This document shows, in pieces, positions 1 to 10,408 of a DNA stretch of 64,000 bases. The translations under genes were made by a program, and so were the position numbers. Under the pieces are notes generated by a model. That model ran no database searches. It saw only the letters and a program-made list of their open reading frames with translations, and had not been told where the DNA came from. The stretch comes from Gemmatimonadota bacterium (GTDB lineage: Bacteria > JAAXHH01). Within the stretch, counting starts at the first letter, position 1. Every line of letters starts with the position of its first letter. The stretch spans positions 117,173 through 181,172 of the forward strand of contig JAPOZT010000037.1 in assembly GCA_026705925.1 (NCBI GenBank). Direction: 5' to 3'.

Positions 1-201
1 GCGCAGCGGCGCGGTTCGCTGATGAGCCTGAGCATCGCCACCGGCCAGCTGGCCATGGGACTGTGCAGCGCGGCAGCGGGCGTCGTCTATACCGAGGTCG
101 GGTACGTATTCAGTTCTGTGATCGGAGGAACAGGCATGCTCGCCATGGGGTTCATCATATGGCGGTTCATCCCCGAGACGCGGCATGCAGTCCGCCGATG
201 A
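1..201 (+). CDS. MFS-type transporter, C-terminal end (partial)
   Basis: An open frame runs in from the left edge and stops with TGA. The 66 visible residues hold two hydrophobic stretches (about residues 8-30 and 32-55) with small-residue packing, then a basic cytoplasmic tail (IPETRHAVRR). This is the usual look of the last two membrane helices of a major facilitator superfamily permease. The substrate cannot be told from this fragment. The 3' end overlaps the convergent hydrolase gene by 35 bp. Any other polytopic carrier remains possible. Confidence 0.55.
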   Translation, partial: AQRRGSLMSLSIATGQLAMGLCSAAAGVVYTEVGYVFSSVIGGTGMLAMGFIIWRFIPETRHAVRR

Positions 202-1039
202 ACCCGGTGACGACGGCGTTGAACCGGTCGGGTTCCTCGTAGAACAGCGCGTGGCCGCTGTCCTCGAAGATTTCCATGCGCGCGGCGGGGATGTGTTCGT
301 ACATGTACCTGCAGCCGGGGAATGCACCACTTTTCCCGCCCGTGGTGATCAGGACCGGGAGGTCGATGGAAGGCAGCATGGGACGCCAGTCCTGTGCCTG
401 GTAGTCGGGTCCGAGGGTGACCCCCTGGGCCGGCGTGTTCTCCCTGCTTTCTTCCAGCAGTACGTCCAGTTCGGCGTCCGGGACGTCCAGGGAGACGAAC
501 ATACTCCGAAGTTGCCCGCGCTTGCGCTCCGTCTCGTCCTCAGGTGGAGGGTCAGGTTTGGATCCCGGTCGGATTTCGGGATCGGCGTCGGCAGCGGATT
601 CGGGATCGGCTTCGGCATCAGGCTCGGGCGGATCAGGCGGGCCGTGGACTTCGATGCTGGGCACTTCGTCCACCAGTACCACTCCTTTGAGCCGGTAATC
701 GCGGAAGAGTTCGATATAGGAAAGGACGGTCCGGGCACCGATGGACCATCCCACGAGGGTAACTTCATCGAGATCGAGCGTCTCGATGATCTGGCGCACG
801 TCCATGGCGTACCGGGCCGTGCGGTGGCCCCACGGGGTCTTGTCGGACCGGCCGTTGCCCCGGGTGTCGGCGGCAATGACCCGAAATCGTTGGCTGAGGG
901 CCGGAACCTGTTTGCGCCACCAACCCAGGCTCAACCCGCCGCCATGGATCAGGAAGACCGGTTTTCCGGATCCTGAGTCTTCATAGTAGAGACGAACACC
1001 GTCGTTTGCCTCGACGAAGCCGGAGCGCTTCTCCATCAC
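167..1039 (-). CDS. alpha/beta hydrolase with an acidic Pro-Asp-Glu insert
   Basis: A 290-residue alpha/beta-hydrolase fold protein, probably a cytosolic esterase or lactonase-like enzyme of unknown substrate. It shows the oxyanion HGGG segment (32-35), the nucleophile elbow GWSIGA with Ser99, and the catalytic His in DSGHALF (His263). The usual acid before the last helix is not obvious, because the strand reads ITTGGKSGAFPG. Residues about 134-172, in the cap region, are a low-complexity Pro/Asp/Glu/Ala insert made of repeats of the Asp-Pro-Glu type; the gene has repeated GATCCCGAA-like units there. It starts 27 nt after the HlyD-type adaptor stop and may be the last gene of that operon. Confidence 0.85.
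   Translation of the reverse strand: MMEKRSGFVEANDGVRLYYEDSGSGKPVFLIHGGGLSLGWWRKQVPALSQRFRVIAADTRGNGRSDKTPWGHRTARYAMDVRQIIETLDLDEVTLVGWSIGARTVLSYIELFRDYRLKGVVLVDEVPSIEVHGPPDPPEPDAEADPESAADADPEIRPGSKPDPPPEDETERKRGQLRSMFVSLDVPDAELDVLLEESRENTPAQGVTLGPDYQAQDWRPMLPSIDLPVLITTGGKSGAFPGCRYMYEHIPAARMEIFEDSGHALFYEEPDRFNAVVTGFIGGLHAASRG
524..640 (-). repeat. In-frame degenerate repeat encoding an acidic linker
   Basis: Inside the hydrolase gene, the coding strand repeats variants of GATCCCGAA and GATGCCGAAGCC. These give an insert rich in Pro, Asp, Glu and Ala (residues about 134-172) in a region where alpha/beta hydrolases have a structured cap. The units are multiples of three bases, so the frame is kept. 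It is one of several such tracts in the window. Confidence 0.6.
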
Positions 1040-1066
1040 AAATTCCAGTGATTCCCCTCCATGGCC

Positions 1067-2248
1067 TTAGTCCGTCTGGATTTCGACGCCGACCCCGTCC
1101 GCGATGCGGGGGTTGGGATGCAGGATGACGGGGTCGCCGGGGGCAAGGCCTTCGAGGATTTCGGCCTCGATCCCGTTACGCTGTCCAACCGATACTTCCC
1201 GTGAACTGGCCAGGCCTTCTTCGACGACGAAGACGCCCCAGCTTTCGCCTATTCTGAACAATGCGCTGGAAGGGATCTTGAGGACGTTCTCTTTCTCCCA
1301 GACGACGATCCGTCCCGTGACGCGGTAGCCGTCGCCGAGTTCCGCCGGCGTCTCGTCAAGGTCCACGATGACATTGACCCGCTGCTCGTCCACGCCCAGC
1401 GCGGACACGCGCGTGAACGCGGCCGGCTCTACGCGGCTCACCTTTCCGGACAGCGGATCGGGTCCGCCCCACTCTTCGATCAACACCGTCTGACCGACGT
1501 CGACACTCACGGCGTCGGTGGACAGCACGTCGATCGTCACCTCCATGTCTCCCGGATTGCCCACTTCCATCAGGGGCGTGCCCGCGGCGACGACCCGCTC
1601 GCTTTCTTCGAACAGGCGCAGCACCCGCCCGTCCACCGGCGCCGTGACGGAAAGCACGGCCCGGGCATCGCCGCGCTCCTCCTGGAGGGCCAGGAGCGCC
1701 GCCTGGGCGACCTCGTGTTCGGAGACGGCCGCCCGGTGGCGGAACAGGGAGGATTCAAGAGATCTTTCAGCGACGGTTGCCGCGTGCTCGGCGCGCTCCA
1801 GGCGCTCCCTCGATATGCTGCCGCTCGCGGCGAGTTTCTCCGCCCTTTCCCGCCCGCGGGCAGCTTCTTCCTGTTCTACCCGCGCACGGGCGACGTTTGC
1901 CTCGGCCTCGCGGACCAGGGCCTGGGCCGTCTCGATCCGGGCGCGGGCCTCCGCGGACTCGCGGGAACCGAGGGGCGAAGGCGTGATGCGCGCCAGTTCA
2001 TCGCCCTGGCCGACCTGGTCCCCTTCATTCAACGCCGGTCTCGCCAGCCGGCCGGACGCCGGGGCCGTAATCAGGTAGCGCTGGCGCACGCGGGTCCGGC
2101 CTTCCTCACTGATCGTCACCCGCAGGGGACCAATCTCCGCAGTGGCCGAGTCGACCAGGACCGGCGCCGGCATGAACGCGCGGACGAGGAGGGCCAGGAC
2201 GGCGGCGAGGATCACGAAGGAGATGATGTGCTTGCGACGTATTTTCAT
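1067..2248 (-). CDS. HlyD/MacA-type periplasmic adaptor (membrane fusion protein)
   Basis: A 393-residue membrane fusion protein that would link an inner-membrane ABC transporter to an outer-membrane channel. It has an N-terminal membrane anchor (about residues 7-25), a biotinyl-lipoyl-like half (about 50-105), a long Ala/Glu/Arg-rich coiled-coil hairpin (about 110-200), the second lipoyl half and a beta-barrel domain. The start chosen is the ATG beginning MKIRRK, 13 nt after the permease stop; an upstream extension of the frame would run through the permease gene. With the two genes before it, it forms a DevB-DevC-DevA- or MacAB-like tripartite exporter. The substrate is unknown. Confidence 0.88.
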   Translation of the reverse strand: MKIRRKHIISFVILAAVLALLVRAFMPAPVLVDSATAEIGPLRVTISEEGRTRVRQRYLITAPASGRLARPALNEGDQVGQGDELARITPSPLGSRESAEARARIETAQALVREAEANVARARVEQEEAARGRERAEKLAASGSISRERLERAEHAATVAERSLESSLFRHRAAVSEHEVAQAALLALQEERGDARAVLSVTAPVDGRVLRLFEESERVVAAGTPLMEVGNPGDMEVTIDVLSTDAVSVDVGQTVLIEEWGGPDPLSGKVSRVEPAAFTRVSALGVDEQRVNVIVDLDETPAELGDGYRVTGRIVVWEKENVLKIPSSALFRIGESWGVFVVEEGLASSREVSVGQRNGIEAEILEGLAPGDPVILHPNPRIADGVGVEIQTD

Positions 2249-2261
2249 GACGGTCTCTCGG

Positions 2262-4628
2262 TTATTCCTGGGTCTTGAGCACGCCGACCAGATCCAGGTA
2301 GCGCAGTTTCCGGTGGACGATGTACGCGGACGCCACGGCCGCCGAGGTGACGACCAGGAAGGCGAACGCGTAGGTTTTCCAGGTGATGACCAGCGGCATT
2401 CGGAAGAGTTCCTGGGCGGTGGCGTCCACGGCAAGATAACATAATGCCCATCCGATCAGAAATCCAATCGGTATCGAAAAAAGGGTGATGATGGCCTGCT
2501 CGCCCAGGAGGACCACCGATATCTCCCGCTCGGTGAACCCGAGTACCCTCAGGCTGGCCATTTCGCGGTTTCGTTCCGCCAGGGCGATGCGGGCGCCGTT
2601 GTAGACCATGCCGCAGGCGATGACGCACGCGAAGATGGTCAAGGTAAACGTTGTGGCGTTCGTGCTTTCGGCGATGGTATCTTCGAAACCCTTGATCACG
2701 GCCTCGCGGACGGCGACGCCTGCCACGGCCGGCGTTTCTTTCAATGTGCTGTACAACTCGGCCGCCCGGAGGGGATCCACGGAGAGATAGGCGCCGGAGA
2801 TCGTCCGGCCTTCGCCCAGAAATCGGTTCAGTGCGCGGCTGTCCATGTACGCGGTGGTGCCGATCAACTCGTCGACGATCAGGGTTACCGGCAGGCTGCC
2901 CCGCATTCTCGACCCTTCCTGGACTTCGACGGCGAGCATATCGCCTTCCCGCACCGCCAGAAGGTCGGCCAGCGTCTTGTTCAGCACGATACCCTCCGGC
3001 GGCAGGGACTGCACCCGGCCGTCCCGGTCGATCAGCTGCCGCAGCTCCCCGGCCGGATCGAGTCCCGTAATGGCGGTCTGCTTCACGAGATGACCGGCTC
3101 GAAGCCGGACGGGCACGGCGCGGTACGGCTCGGAGCGGACGACGCCGGGCAGATGGGCCAGTTCGAACCGGGCGCGCGCAGGACGGGGCCCCGCGAATAC
3201 GACGGCCGCGTTGTCGCGCTGTACCGTGCGGAACTGGTAGTCGATCATGTAATCGATGGAGTCGAAGGTAAAACGACCCATGACCAGGATCGCCACCGAC
3301 ATGGCAATGCCGAAGGCGGACAGCATCGTCCTGGCCGGCCTTCGTTCCATGTTGCGGAAGATCATCCGCCAGACCGGCGAGAGCATCCGGTGCAGGCCCA
3401 TGCGTTCCATCGCGAGCGGCCTGAAGTGGGGCGGCGACTCCGGCCGCATCGCTTCCGCGGGTGGCAGGGCCATGGCCGAGCGAAGGGCGTGCAAAGTGCC
3501 CGCCAACGCGGCGAAAACGCTGATCACCGCGGCAAGGGTGATGACGTCTACGTGCAGCTCGTAGACCAGGTCGGGAAAACGATAATAGGCCTGGTACATG
3601 CCGGTGAGCGGCCGGCCGATCCAGAAGCCGCCCACGATGCCGAGGAGGGTCCCGCCCGATACGGCCAGAAAGGCGAATTTCAGATAGTGCCAACCGATCG
3701 AAAGGTTGCGGTAGCCAAAGGCCTTCATGATGGCGATCTGGTCCCGCTGGGCTCGCACCATGCGGGAGAACACGATGTGCAGCAGAATCGCTGCGATCCC
3801 GAGGAAGATGGTCGGCGTAACGTTGCTGGATACGCTCAGGCCCAGGATTTCATCCGAAAGGAACTTGTGGGAGATCTGGCTGCCCCGGCCGAAGGCGCCC
3901 GCGCTCCCGTAGGGTTCGAGGATGAGGTCCATGCGGTCGATTACGTCCCGCTCGCGCGCATCCGGCGACAGGGCGACCGCCAGATCGTTGAACCCGCCCT
4001 CCATGTCGAAGGCCGCGCCTAAGGCGTCCCGGCTCATCCAGATCACGCCGAAGCGCAGGTTGTCGGGAAAGATGGATCCGGATCCCTGCACTTCGTAGAC
4101 GTACTCGGGCGACAGGCCGATGCCCACCACGCGCAGCGCTTTCCTCCGGCCGTTGATGACCGCCCCGATCCAGGCGTCCGGCACCAGTCCGTTGGCCAGC
4201 GCGAAGGCTTCGCTGATGATTACCTCCTCGGGCCGGCCGACCGCCGGGTAGCGGCCCTCCTGGATCGCAATGTCGTTGAGCACGGGTCTGCGCACATCGG
4301 GCATGGAGACCAACCGGCCGATGGCGGGCTCATCCAGGCCGGGGACATCCAGGTTCACGTCCATCACGATCCGGGTGCGGACGCTGGAGACGCCCGGGAT
4401 CCGGGCGATGCGCTCCGCGACCGGCGCCGGCGCCCGCTTGATGCCGGCGAACACGTCGGCGAAGCGGTAGCTGGTGTAGTAGGATTCCTGCGACTCCAGC
4501 AGGGCGATATAGGTGTGGCGAGACGAGACGTAGACCATGATCCCGCAGGCCATCACCAGCGTGATGGCGATGACCTGGCCGCGCATGCGCGCCAGTTCGC
4601 GGAACACCTTGCGGTTCAGGATGGTCAT
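2262..4628 (-). CDS. ABC transporter permease, FtsX/MacB-type, duplicated
   Basis: A 788-residue inner-membrane protein with two FtsX-like halves. Membrane helices are seen near residues 17-36, 272-290, 315-345 and 365-385, then 425-445, 655-680, 710-735 and 745-770. Large periplasmic domains occupy about 45-265 and 450-640. This layout matches MacB/LolE-like mechanotransmission permeases that move lipids, lipoproteins or peptides. It sits between the ATPase and the adaptor on the same strand, with 71 nt to the ATPase and 13 nt to the adaptor, so one transcript is likely. Confidence 0.88.
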   Translation of the reverse strand: MTILNRKVFRELARMRGQVIAITLVMACGIMVYVSSRHTYIALLESQESYYTSYRFADVFAGIKRAPAPVAERIARIPGVSSVRTRIVMDVNLDVPGLDEPAIGRLVSMPDVRRPVLNDIAIQEGRYPAVGRPEEVIISEAFALANGLVPDAWIGAVINGRRKALRVVGIGLSPEYVYEVQGSGSIFPDNLRFGVIWMSRDALGAAFDMEGGFNDLAVALSPDARERDVIDRMDLILEPYGSAGAFGRGSQISHKFLSDEILGLSVSSNVTPTIFLGIAAILLHIVFSRMVRAQRDQIAIMKAFGYRNLSIGWHYLKFAFLAVSGGTLLGIVGGFWIGRPLTGMYQAYYRFPDLVYELHVDVITLAAVISVFAALAGTLHALRSAMALPPAEAMRPESPPHFRPLAMERMGLHRMLSPVWRMIFRNMERRPARTMLSAFGIAMSVAILVMGRFTFDSIDYMIDYQFRTVQRDNAAVVFAGPRPARARFELAHLPGVVRSEPYRAVPVRLRAGHLVKQTAITGLDPAGELRQLIDRDGRVQSLPPEGIVLNKTLADLLAVREGDMLAVEVQEGSRMRGSLPVTLIVDELIGTTAYMDSRALNRFLGEGRTISGAYLSVDPLRAAELYSTLKETPAVAGVAVREAVIKGFEDTIAESTNATTFTLTIFACVIACGMVYNGARIALAERNREMASLRVLGFTEREISVVLLGEQAIITLFSIPIGFLIGWALCYLAVDATAQELFRMPLVITWKTYAFAFLVVTSAAVASAYIVHRKLRYLDLVGVLKTQE

Positions 4629-4699
4629 GGCGGTTACGCTCCGCGGAATGATACGGCTCGCATCGGGCAGCGCAGATCGGGCCCGGCGGGCCGGACAGC

Positions 4700-5419
<720 letters not shown>

Positions 5420-5447
5420 GCCGGTTTCTCCTTGTCCCCTGTCCTGG

Positions 5448-7196
5448 CTACCGGTCCCACGGAAATCGGGCCGTCGGCTGGTTGACGTAGCGTTGCAGGC
5501 CCAGCGTCAGGCGTGCGCCGCACCCGGGCGCAAGGCGTACGGTGAAATCGGTGTCTTCGACGGTAACCTCTCGTCCGTCGTACTCGACCGTGCCCACCCT
5601 GTGTTCTCCGTAGGCGCCGCCCTGGACGATCACGGTGCGCGCTTCGACCGGGTTGGCGTTCACCAGGTGCACGTCGAGCTCATCGGCATCGATCCGGTCG
5701 ACCAGGGCTGCCACGTCCTCCGGTACGCCGGGCCGTCCGCGTTCCGGGTCGAAGTACCAGAGCCGGCAGTGAAGCGGACGGGCGTAGGCGGGTCGGGGTC
5801 CCCCGGTCATGAGATTCACGAGGGTCTCGATCCGCGCCGGGTTGAAGGGATTGGGATTGTCCGACAGGCGTGTGTCCCGCGTCGACGTATCGTTGCGGAT
5901 CTTCTCCACCTGCCCCCGCAGATGCTCGAAATCCTGCTTCAACGCGTCCACGGGAAAACCGGGGTTCGACCCGTCCAGGAAATCCAGCCAGGGTTGGTCG
6001 CCGGCCAGCGCGCGGTCGTCTGGGTTCATGGACCAGTCGTAGACCTCGACCGCGCCCCGGTCATAGGGTTCGGGCGCGTAATCGTACCAGCCGTCATCGC
6101 CATGCATATGGGGATACATGGTGACGCCGTCCACGGTCTTCCTGTTGGCGTTGACCGATTCGAGGACGGTGCGCCAGACGTCCACGTACTTCCGGTCGCC
6201 GGTGAGCAGCAGGGCGTTGCCGAATCCGTCCACCGCGTGAGCGACGGCGTTCAGGGTGAAGTTGTCCAGCCGGCCGTGGCGATGGGCGAACACCTTGTGG
6301 TCCCATCCGTAGACGCCGCCCCACCACCGGCCATCACAGGCGCTGCCGATGACGCCGTCCAGCCCCACGTTCGAGGGGATCACGCCTCCGTTGGCATAGG
6401 TGCGGTCCACCCATGCGTCCGCGTACTCGAGGATCCAGTCCCGGTACTTCGCTTCGCCGGTAAGCGCATAGGCGTTGAAGGCCAGTCCCGTGCTCGTAAG
6501 GTTCAGCGGGTGGTCGCCGGCCACGTCGTTGTAGGTCTCGAACCGCTCGCACATCTCCGCGTAATCGCGCTGCCCGTGGAGCAGGTCGTACCGGCCGTCC
6601 TCCAGCGGGTCGCCAGCCCAGTCCAGGGCCGTGGTCTTCCGCAGCATCGGCCCCCGGCTGCCGTTGAACATGCTCCGGATCAACCGGCGTTCCGGGTCGT
6701 AGTTCTTCGCCTGGGGATCCTCGTCCATGTAGAAGCCGGCGAATCTTTTTACACGGCGGATATGGTTTTCGTCGTCCGGATCGCAGTTGCCCAGCAGGTT
6801 GAACACCACCAGGCCCTCGGCGTGATGGGCCCAGTCGCTGTGCACCGGGAACTCCTTGTAGTACATGCCGTCCCGGGCAAAGGGCACGTCGACGGTCTTC
6901 GCCTCTGTGTACTGGAGGATATGGCCGTCCTGCGCCGTCGTGCACATATCCAGGATGCGGTCTCCCCCGCCGAGCAGGTAGAGGACGGGCCAGTTCGCCA
7001 GGTTTTCGATGGCGTCGTCCGGGCCGTCGAGGGCGCCCCAGCGGGGCACGCATTCCAGGTAGCCTTGCTCGTCGAAGTACTTGTCGTAGAACAGCTCGAG
7101 GGCCTGGGACATGGAACGGATAAGCGCGCGCTCCAGCAAGGCCCACCGCGGCGGGGCCACGGGGGTGTCGACGTTTATTCTGATGCGAGAAGGCAT
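5448..7196 (-). CDS. Unrecognised 582-residue protein, probably an alpha/alpha-barrel (glycan-active?) fold
   Basis: I do not recognise the family with certainty. The sequence is rich in Trp, Asp and Tyr, has repeated helix-pair patterns (for example [19 protein letters not shown] and [19 protein letters not shown]) and a beta-rich C-terminal third (about 480-582). That order, an alpha/alpha toroid followed by a beta-sandwich, is seen in several polysaccharide lyases and glycoside hydrolases. No signal peptide is visible. It lies 28 nt upstream of the ABC ATPase on the same strand and could lead that operon. The functional suggestion is an inference from pattern only. Confidence 0.6.
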   Translation of the reverse strand: MPSRIRINVDTPVAPPRWALLERALIRSMSQALELFYDKYFDEQGYLECVPRWGALDGPDDAIENLANWPVLYLLGGGDRILDMCTTAQDGHILQYTEAKTVDVPFARDGMYYKEFPVHSDWAHHAEGLVVFNLLGNCDPDDENHIRRVKRFAGFYMDEDPQAKNYDPERRLIRSMFNGSRGPMLRKTTALDWAGDPLEDGRYDLLHGQRDYAEMCERFETYNDVAGDHPLNLTSTGLAFNAYALTGEAKYRDWILEYADAWVDRTYANGGVIPSNVGLDGVIGSACDGRWWGGVYGWDHKVFAHRHGRLDNFTLNAVAHAVDGFGNALLLTGDRKYVDVWRTVLESVNANRKTVDGVTMYPHMHGDDGWYDYAPEPYDRGAVEVYDWSMNPDDRALAGDQPWLDFLDGSNPGFPVDALKQDFEHLRGQVEKIRNDTSTRDTRLSDNPNPFNPARIETLVNLMTGGPRPAYARPLHCRLWYFDPERGRPGVPEDVAALVDRIDADELDVHLVNANPVEARTVIVQGGAYGEHRVGTVEYDGREVTVEDTDFTVRLAPGCGARLTLGLQRYVNQPTARFPWDR

Positions 7197-7559
7197 GAAT
7201 GGAAACCTGAGCTTTCTTTTTAAGAATGAATACTTTGGGATGGCCCGTTGTAAAAGTAGTGAATGTAGCCCGTTTCGCAGTTCACTTTCGGACCTGGATC
7301 CGGAACCAGACCTGCCGGTACGATCGGCAGGCTATTTTATTGAACGGACTGTATTTACGTTCCCGTACTGTTTAGTTGATCGACAGGAAGATAGGGCTTC
7401 AGACCCCCATCGTCAAGCGGATCGTGGACCGCTCCGGAGACGTCTGGACACCACCGCGCGCACCACGATTCCCAGCGCCGTGCATCCCCGTCCGTGTACC
7501 GGTAGTAATGCCGTCACCCCGGAAATCTCAGGTCCAGTATGTTTGAAAGGAATGGCCGT
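7197..7559. other. Divergent intergenic region with one hairpin
   Basis: This 363-bp gap separates the leftward unknown protein from the rightward LamG protein, so it should hold both promoters. It is locally A/T-richer near 7205-7240 and 7333-7370. The only clear structure is an inverted repeat, CCTGCCG (7311-7317) with CGGCAGG (7325-7331), followed by CTATTTTATT. I found no convincing open frame or promoter box. Confidence 0.4.
7311..7331 (+). other. Perfect 7-bp inverted repeat followed by a T-rich run
   Basis: CCTGCCG at 7311-7317 pairs with CGGCAGG at 7325-7331 around a 7-nt loop, followed by CTATTTTATT. This looks like a weak intrinsic terminator or a protein-binding palindrome. No gene ends just before it, so its role is unclear. 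Confidence 0.3.
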
Positions 7560-8972
7560 ATGACCAGTCGCGTCGTTTTGATGATGACCGCGTTGTTCCT
7601 TCTCCTCACGCACCCGGGCGTAACCGCGGCCCAATTGCCGACGGTCGACCGGTCCAACCTGGTCCTCGAACTGCTGTTCGACGGCGACGCCCGGGATACG
7701 AGCGGAAACGGGCATCACGGCGAAGTGTTCGGTCCGGTCTCCACGGACGACCGGTTCGGGCAGCCGAATGCGGCCTTTGCCTTCGACGGAAAGAACGACC
7801 ATATCCGCGTCGCGCCGCCGCCGGCACTGTCCAGCGAGGCCTTCACCCTGTCGGTCTGGGTGAAATACGACGACGACGCATTCTCCCGGTATTGGACCAA
7901 CGGGGTCATCACGCAGGACAACGGCGGCTCCAGCGAACGACGCGTCTTCCAACTCAGCGCATTCGGCCCCTTGCCCACGTGGCATATCATGGGCCGGGGC
8001 CGCGATCCCCTGATTACCCGTCCTGTCGGGACCTCTGTCTGGCGGCACCTGGTCGCTACCCACGACGGCAAGGTACACCGATTTTACATGGACGGTGAAC
8101 TGCATGATCAGGCCGAAGCACCCTTCCCGCCGCACCCGCAGGAACCTGTCTACGTCGGACGCAAGGGTTCGGGCGAAGCGGATTTCTATTTCAAGGGCGT
8201 GATCGACGACGTCCGTATCTACACGGAGACGCTCTCTCCGGAGGCCATCCTGGCCCTGACGCGGGAGAACGGATGGCAGCCTCCGGCCCTGCCGGGCATC
8301 GAAGTACCGGATCCGCCGGAGTCATCGATCGAAGACGCCCTCGTGGCCCACTGGCCGATGGATTCCGACGAAATGCGCGACGTGTCGGGCAGTGGATTGA
8401 AAACCATCGTGATGGGACAACCGGAGTCCATTGAAGGTCTAAAGGGCAGAGCGCTGCGGTTCGATGGCAGCGATGACTGGGCGGTGGTTAAAAACCCGTC
8501 GCTCGACCTCCTCCACTACCTGTCCATTACGTGCTGGATACGGGGATTCGATATCGATAGCGAGTACAGCCAGGTACTCTGGTACGGTGACGGGGCCTGG
8601 GGACAGGACCCCTATTCCATGTCGATACAGGGAGGGAAGGTCGGATTCCGCGTGGACGACGTGGCGACCCAATGGGAAGTGATGACCGAATCGGCACCCG
8701 CGCCCGATGCCTGGACGTTCGTGGCGGCGACGTTGAATACCCGGCCTGACGGACTCATGGATCAGAAAATCTACGTCAACGGTGTACTTTCCGTGGAACA
8801 GGTGACGGAGAAACCCTACCGGTACATCGAACTGGGCCGCATGTGGCTGACCTTCGCTACTTTCGGGAGCGGATGGGACCTGTCGCGCCTGGACCTGGAC
8901 GACGTCAGACTGTATAACCGCCCGCTGAGCCACCGGGAGATCGAATCCCTTTTCGAAGATGCACAGGAGTAA
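7560..8972 (+). CDS. Secreted protein with two LamG/concanavalin A-like domains
   Basis: About 470 residues with a signal peptide (MTSRVVLMMTALFLLLTHPG, cleavage near AAQ). Two LamG-like jelly rolls follow, about residues 30-225 and 250-465. Each carries the typical opening (ELLFDGDARDTSGNGHHG and HWPMDSDEMRDVSGSG) and the closing IDDVRIYTETLSPEAI / LDDVRLYNRPLSHREI motif. Such domains usually bind glycans outside the cell. I chose the ATG at 7560 because AAGGA lies 8 nt upstream; an ATG at 7539 is in frame. The next gene begins 4 nt after the stop, so the two are probably co-transcribed. Confidence 0.85.
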   Translation: MTSRVVLMMTALFLLLTHPGVTAAQLPTVDRSNLVLELLFDGDARDTSGNGHHGEVFGPVSTDDRFGQPNAAFAFDGKNDHIRVAPPPALSSEAFTLSVWVKYDDDAFSRYWTNGVITQDNGGSSERRVFQLSAFGPLPTWHIMGRGRDPLITRPVGTSVWRHLVATHDGKVHRFYMDGELHDQAEAPFPPHPQEPVYVGRKGSGEADFYFKGVIDDVRIYTETLSPEAILALTRENGWQPPALPGIEVPDPPESSIEDALVAHWPMDSDEMRDVSGSGLKTIVMGQPESIEGLKGRALRFDGSDDWAVVKNPSLDLLHYLSITCWIRGFDIDSEYSQVLWYGDGAWGQDPYSMSIQGGKVGFRVDDVATQWEVMTESAPAPDAWTFVAATLNTRPDGLMDQKIYVNGVLSVEQVTEKPYRYIELGRMWLTFATFGSGWDLSRLDLDDVRLYNRPLSHREIESLFEDAQE

Positions 8973-8976
8973 CCGC

Positions 8977-10332
8977 ATGAATCGCAACGAAGGTCCAGCA
9001 GACGAAGCGTCGGTCGGCCGGATCGAATCGAAGGACACAGCAATGGACGAACCGGGAAGCCGGCGGCGGTTTCTCAAGGGCGGTCTCGCGGCGGCGGCCG
9101 GTGTCGCGGCGTCCTCGATGTGGGACGCGACGGCGTTCGCGCAGGAGAGCGAAGCGCCTCCCTCCGGTCCGCCCGACAGGATCGACGATGAAGCCTACTG
9201 GGAGAAGGTCCGCGCGCAGTTCCACCTGAATCCTGATACCATCTATCTGAACAACGGGACCCTCGGTCTGTGTCCGAAACCGGTCACGCAGGCGGTCTAC
9301 GACGGGTACGTGTATCTCGCGGAAGCCGGCAGCGAGGGAAGGTCCCAGCTATGGGACGAAGTGGAGGCTAGCCGGAAGACGGCCGCCCGGTTTCTGGGGG
9401 CGGGCGAGAACGAAATGGTGCTGACCCGGAACGCTACGCAAGGACTGAGCGTCATCGCGAACGGGATCCGGATGGAACCGGGGGACGAAGTGCTCATGAC
9501 TTCGGATGAGCACATCGCGGGCATCCAGCCGTGGACGCGCCGTGCCCGGCGATTCGGCATTCAGGTCAATCAGGTTCAGATCCCCAGTCCGCCGAAGAGC
9601 AAACAGGAAGTGGTGGACCTGTTCGAACAGGCGCTGACCCCGAGGACGAAAGTGGTTTTCTTCTGCCACGTCACCCGCGGTCCCGGCCTGCTCTACCCGG
9701 TCAGGGAACTGTGCGACATGGCCCGCGAGAAGGGCATCGTGTCGGCGGTAGACGGCGCGCAGACGCCTGGCATGACCCCCGTCAACCTGCATGAAATGGG
9801 GTGCGATCTCTTCGCCACGAGCCTCCATAAGTGGGCGCTGACCCCATCCGGCACCGGATGTCTGTACGTCCGGGAAGGATTCCAGGAGACCTTCTGGCCC
9901 ACGTCCGACGGCAACGGCCCGTGGGACGACCGGGAACAACAACTCTGGCGCATCGGCCCCCACGGCACGTATGAGAGACCCATCCGGGCCGCGATAAAAC
10001 CCGCGCTGGACTTTCTGAATTCCATTGGAATGGACACGATTTACGCCCGCGACCGCATGTTGTCCGACTATCTGAAGGAACAACTCATGGAGATGCCCGG
10101 TATCAGCCTGGGAACCTCCACGGACCATGGGCTGTCGAGTCCGGGCATCACTTCCTTCGGCGTAGAGGGATGGGACACCTCGCTTCTTCGAGGCATCCTC
10201 CGCGGAAAGGCCGGCATCGTCGTGAGCCGGGACCAGAGACGATCACACGATATGATCCGGGTATCCACCCACTTCTACAACACGCCGTCGGAGATCGATC
10301 GACTGCTCGAGGTGATGAAGGAAATCCTGTAG
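8977..10332 (+). CDS. Class-V aminotransferase-fold PLP enzyme with Tat signal
   Basis: A 451-residue fold-type I PLP enzyme of the aminotransferase class V / cysteine desulfurase-like group. A Tat signal (SRRRFLKGG, then a hydrophobic Ala/Gly stretch) lies at about residues 28-57, so it is likely exported folded with its cofactor. The PLP-binding Asp is in SAVDGAQ (Asp259) and the Schiff-base Lys in TSLHKWALT (Lys285). The ATG at 8977 has AGGAG 7 nt upstream; a second ATG at 9043, also with AAGGA, would give a shorter and more usual Tat n-region. The reaction could be isopenicillin-N-epimerase-like; the substrate is unknown. Confidence 0.85.
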   Translation: MNRNEGPADEASVGRIESKDTAMDEPGSRRRFLKGGLAAAAGVAASSMWDATAFAQESEAPPSGPPDRIDDEAYWEKVRAQFHLNPDTIYLNNGTLGLCPKPVTQAVYDGYVYLAEAGSEGRSQLWDEVEASRKTAARFLGAGENEMVLTRNATQGLSVIANGIRMEPGDEVLMTSDEHIAGIQPWTRRARRFGIQVNQVQIPSPPKSKQEVVDLFEQALTPRTKVVFFCHVTRGPGLLYPVRELCDMAREKGIVSAVDGAQTPGMTPVNLHEMGCDLFATSLHKWALTPSGTGCLYVREGFQETFWPTSDGNGPWDDREQQLWRIGPHGTYERPIRAAIKPALDFLNSIGMDTIYARDRMLSDYLKEQLMEMPGISLGTSTDHGLSSPGITSFGVEGWDTSLLRGILRGKAGIVVSRDQRRSHDMIRVSTHFYNTPSEIDRLLEVMKEIL

Positions 10333-10336
10333 TCGG

Positions 10337-10358
10337 CGGCCGGGGCAGCTGCCGGCCG
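10337..10358 (+). terminator. GC hairpin between convergent genes
   Basis: CGGCCGG at 10337-10343 pairs with CCGGCCG at 10352-10358 around GGCAGCTG, 5 nt after the aminotransferase stop and about 50 nt before the end of the convergent kinase gene. There is no T-run, so it may act as a weak bidirectional terminator or only as an mRNA 3' structure. Confidence 0.4.
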
Positions 10359-10408
10359 GGTGTTGCGCCGGTCGGTACCTCGTGGGATCAAATCCCGCCG
10401 TGGCACGG

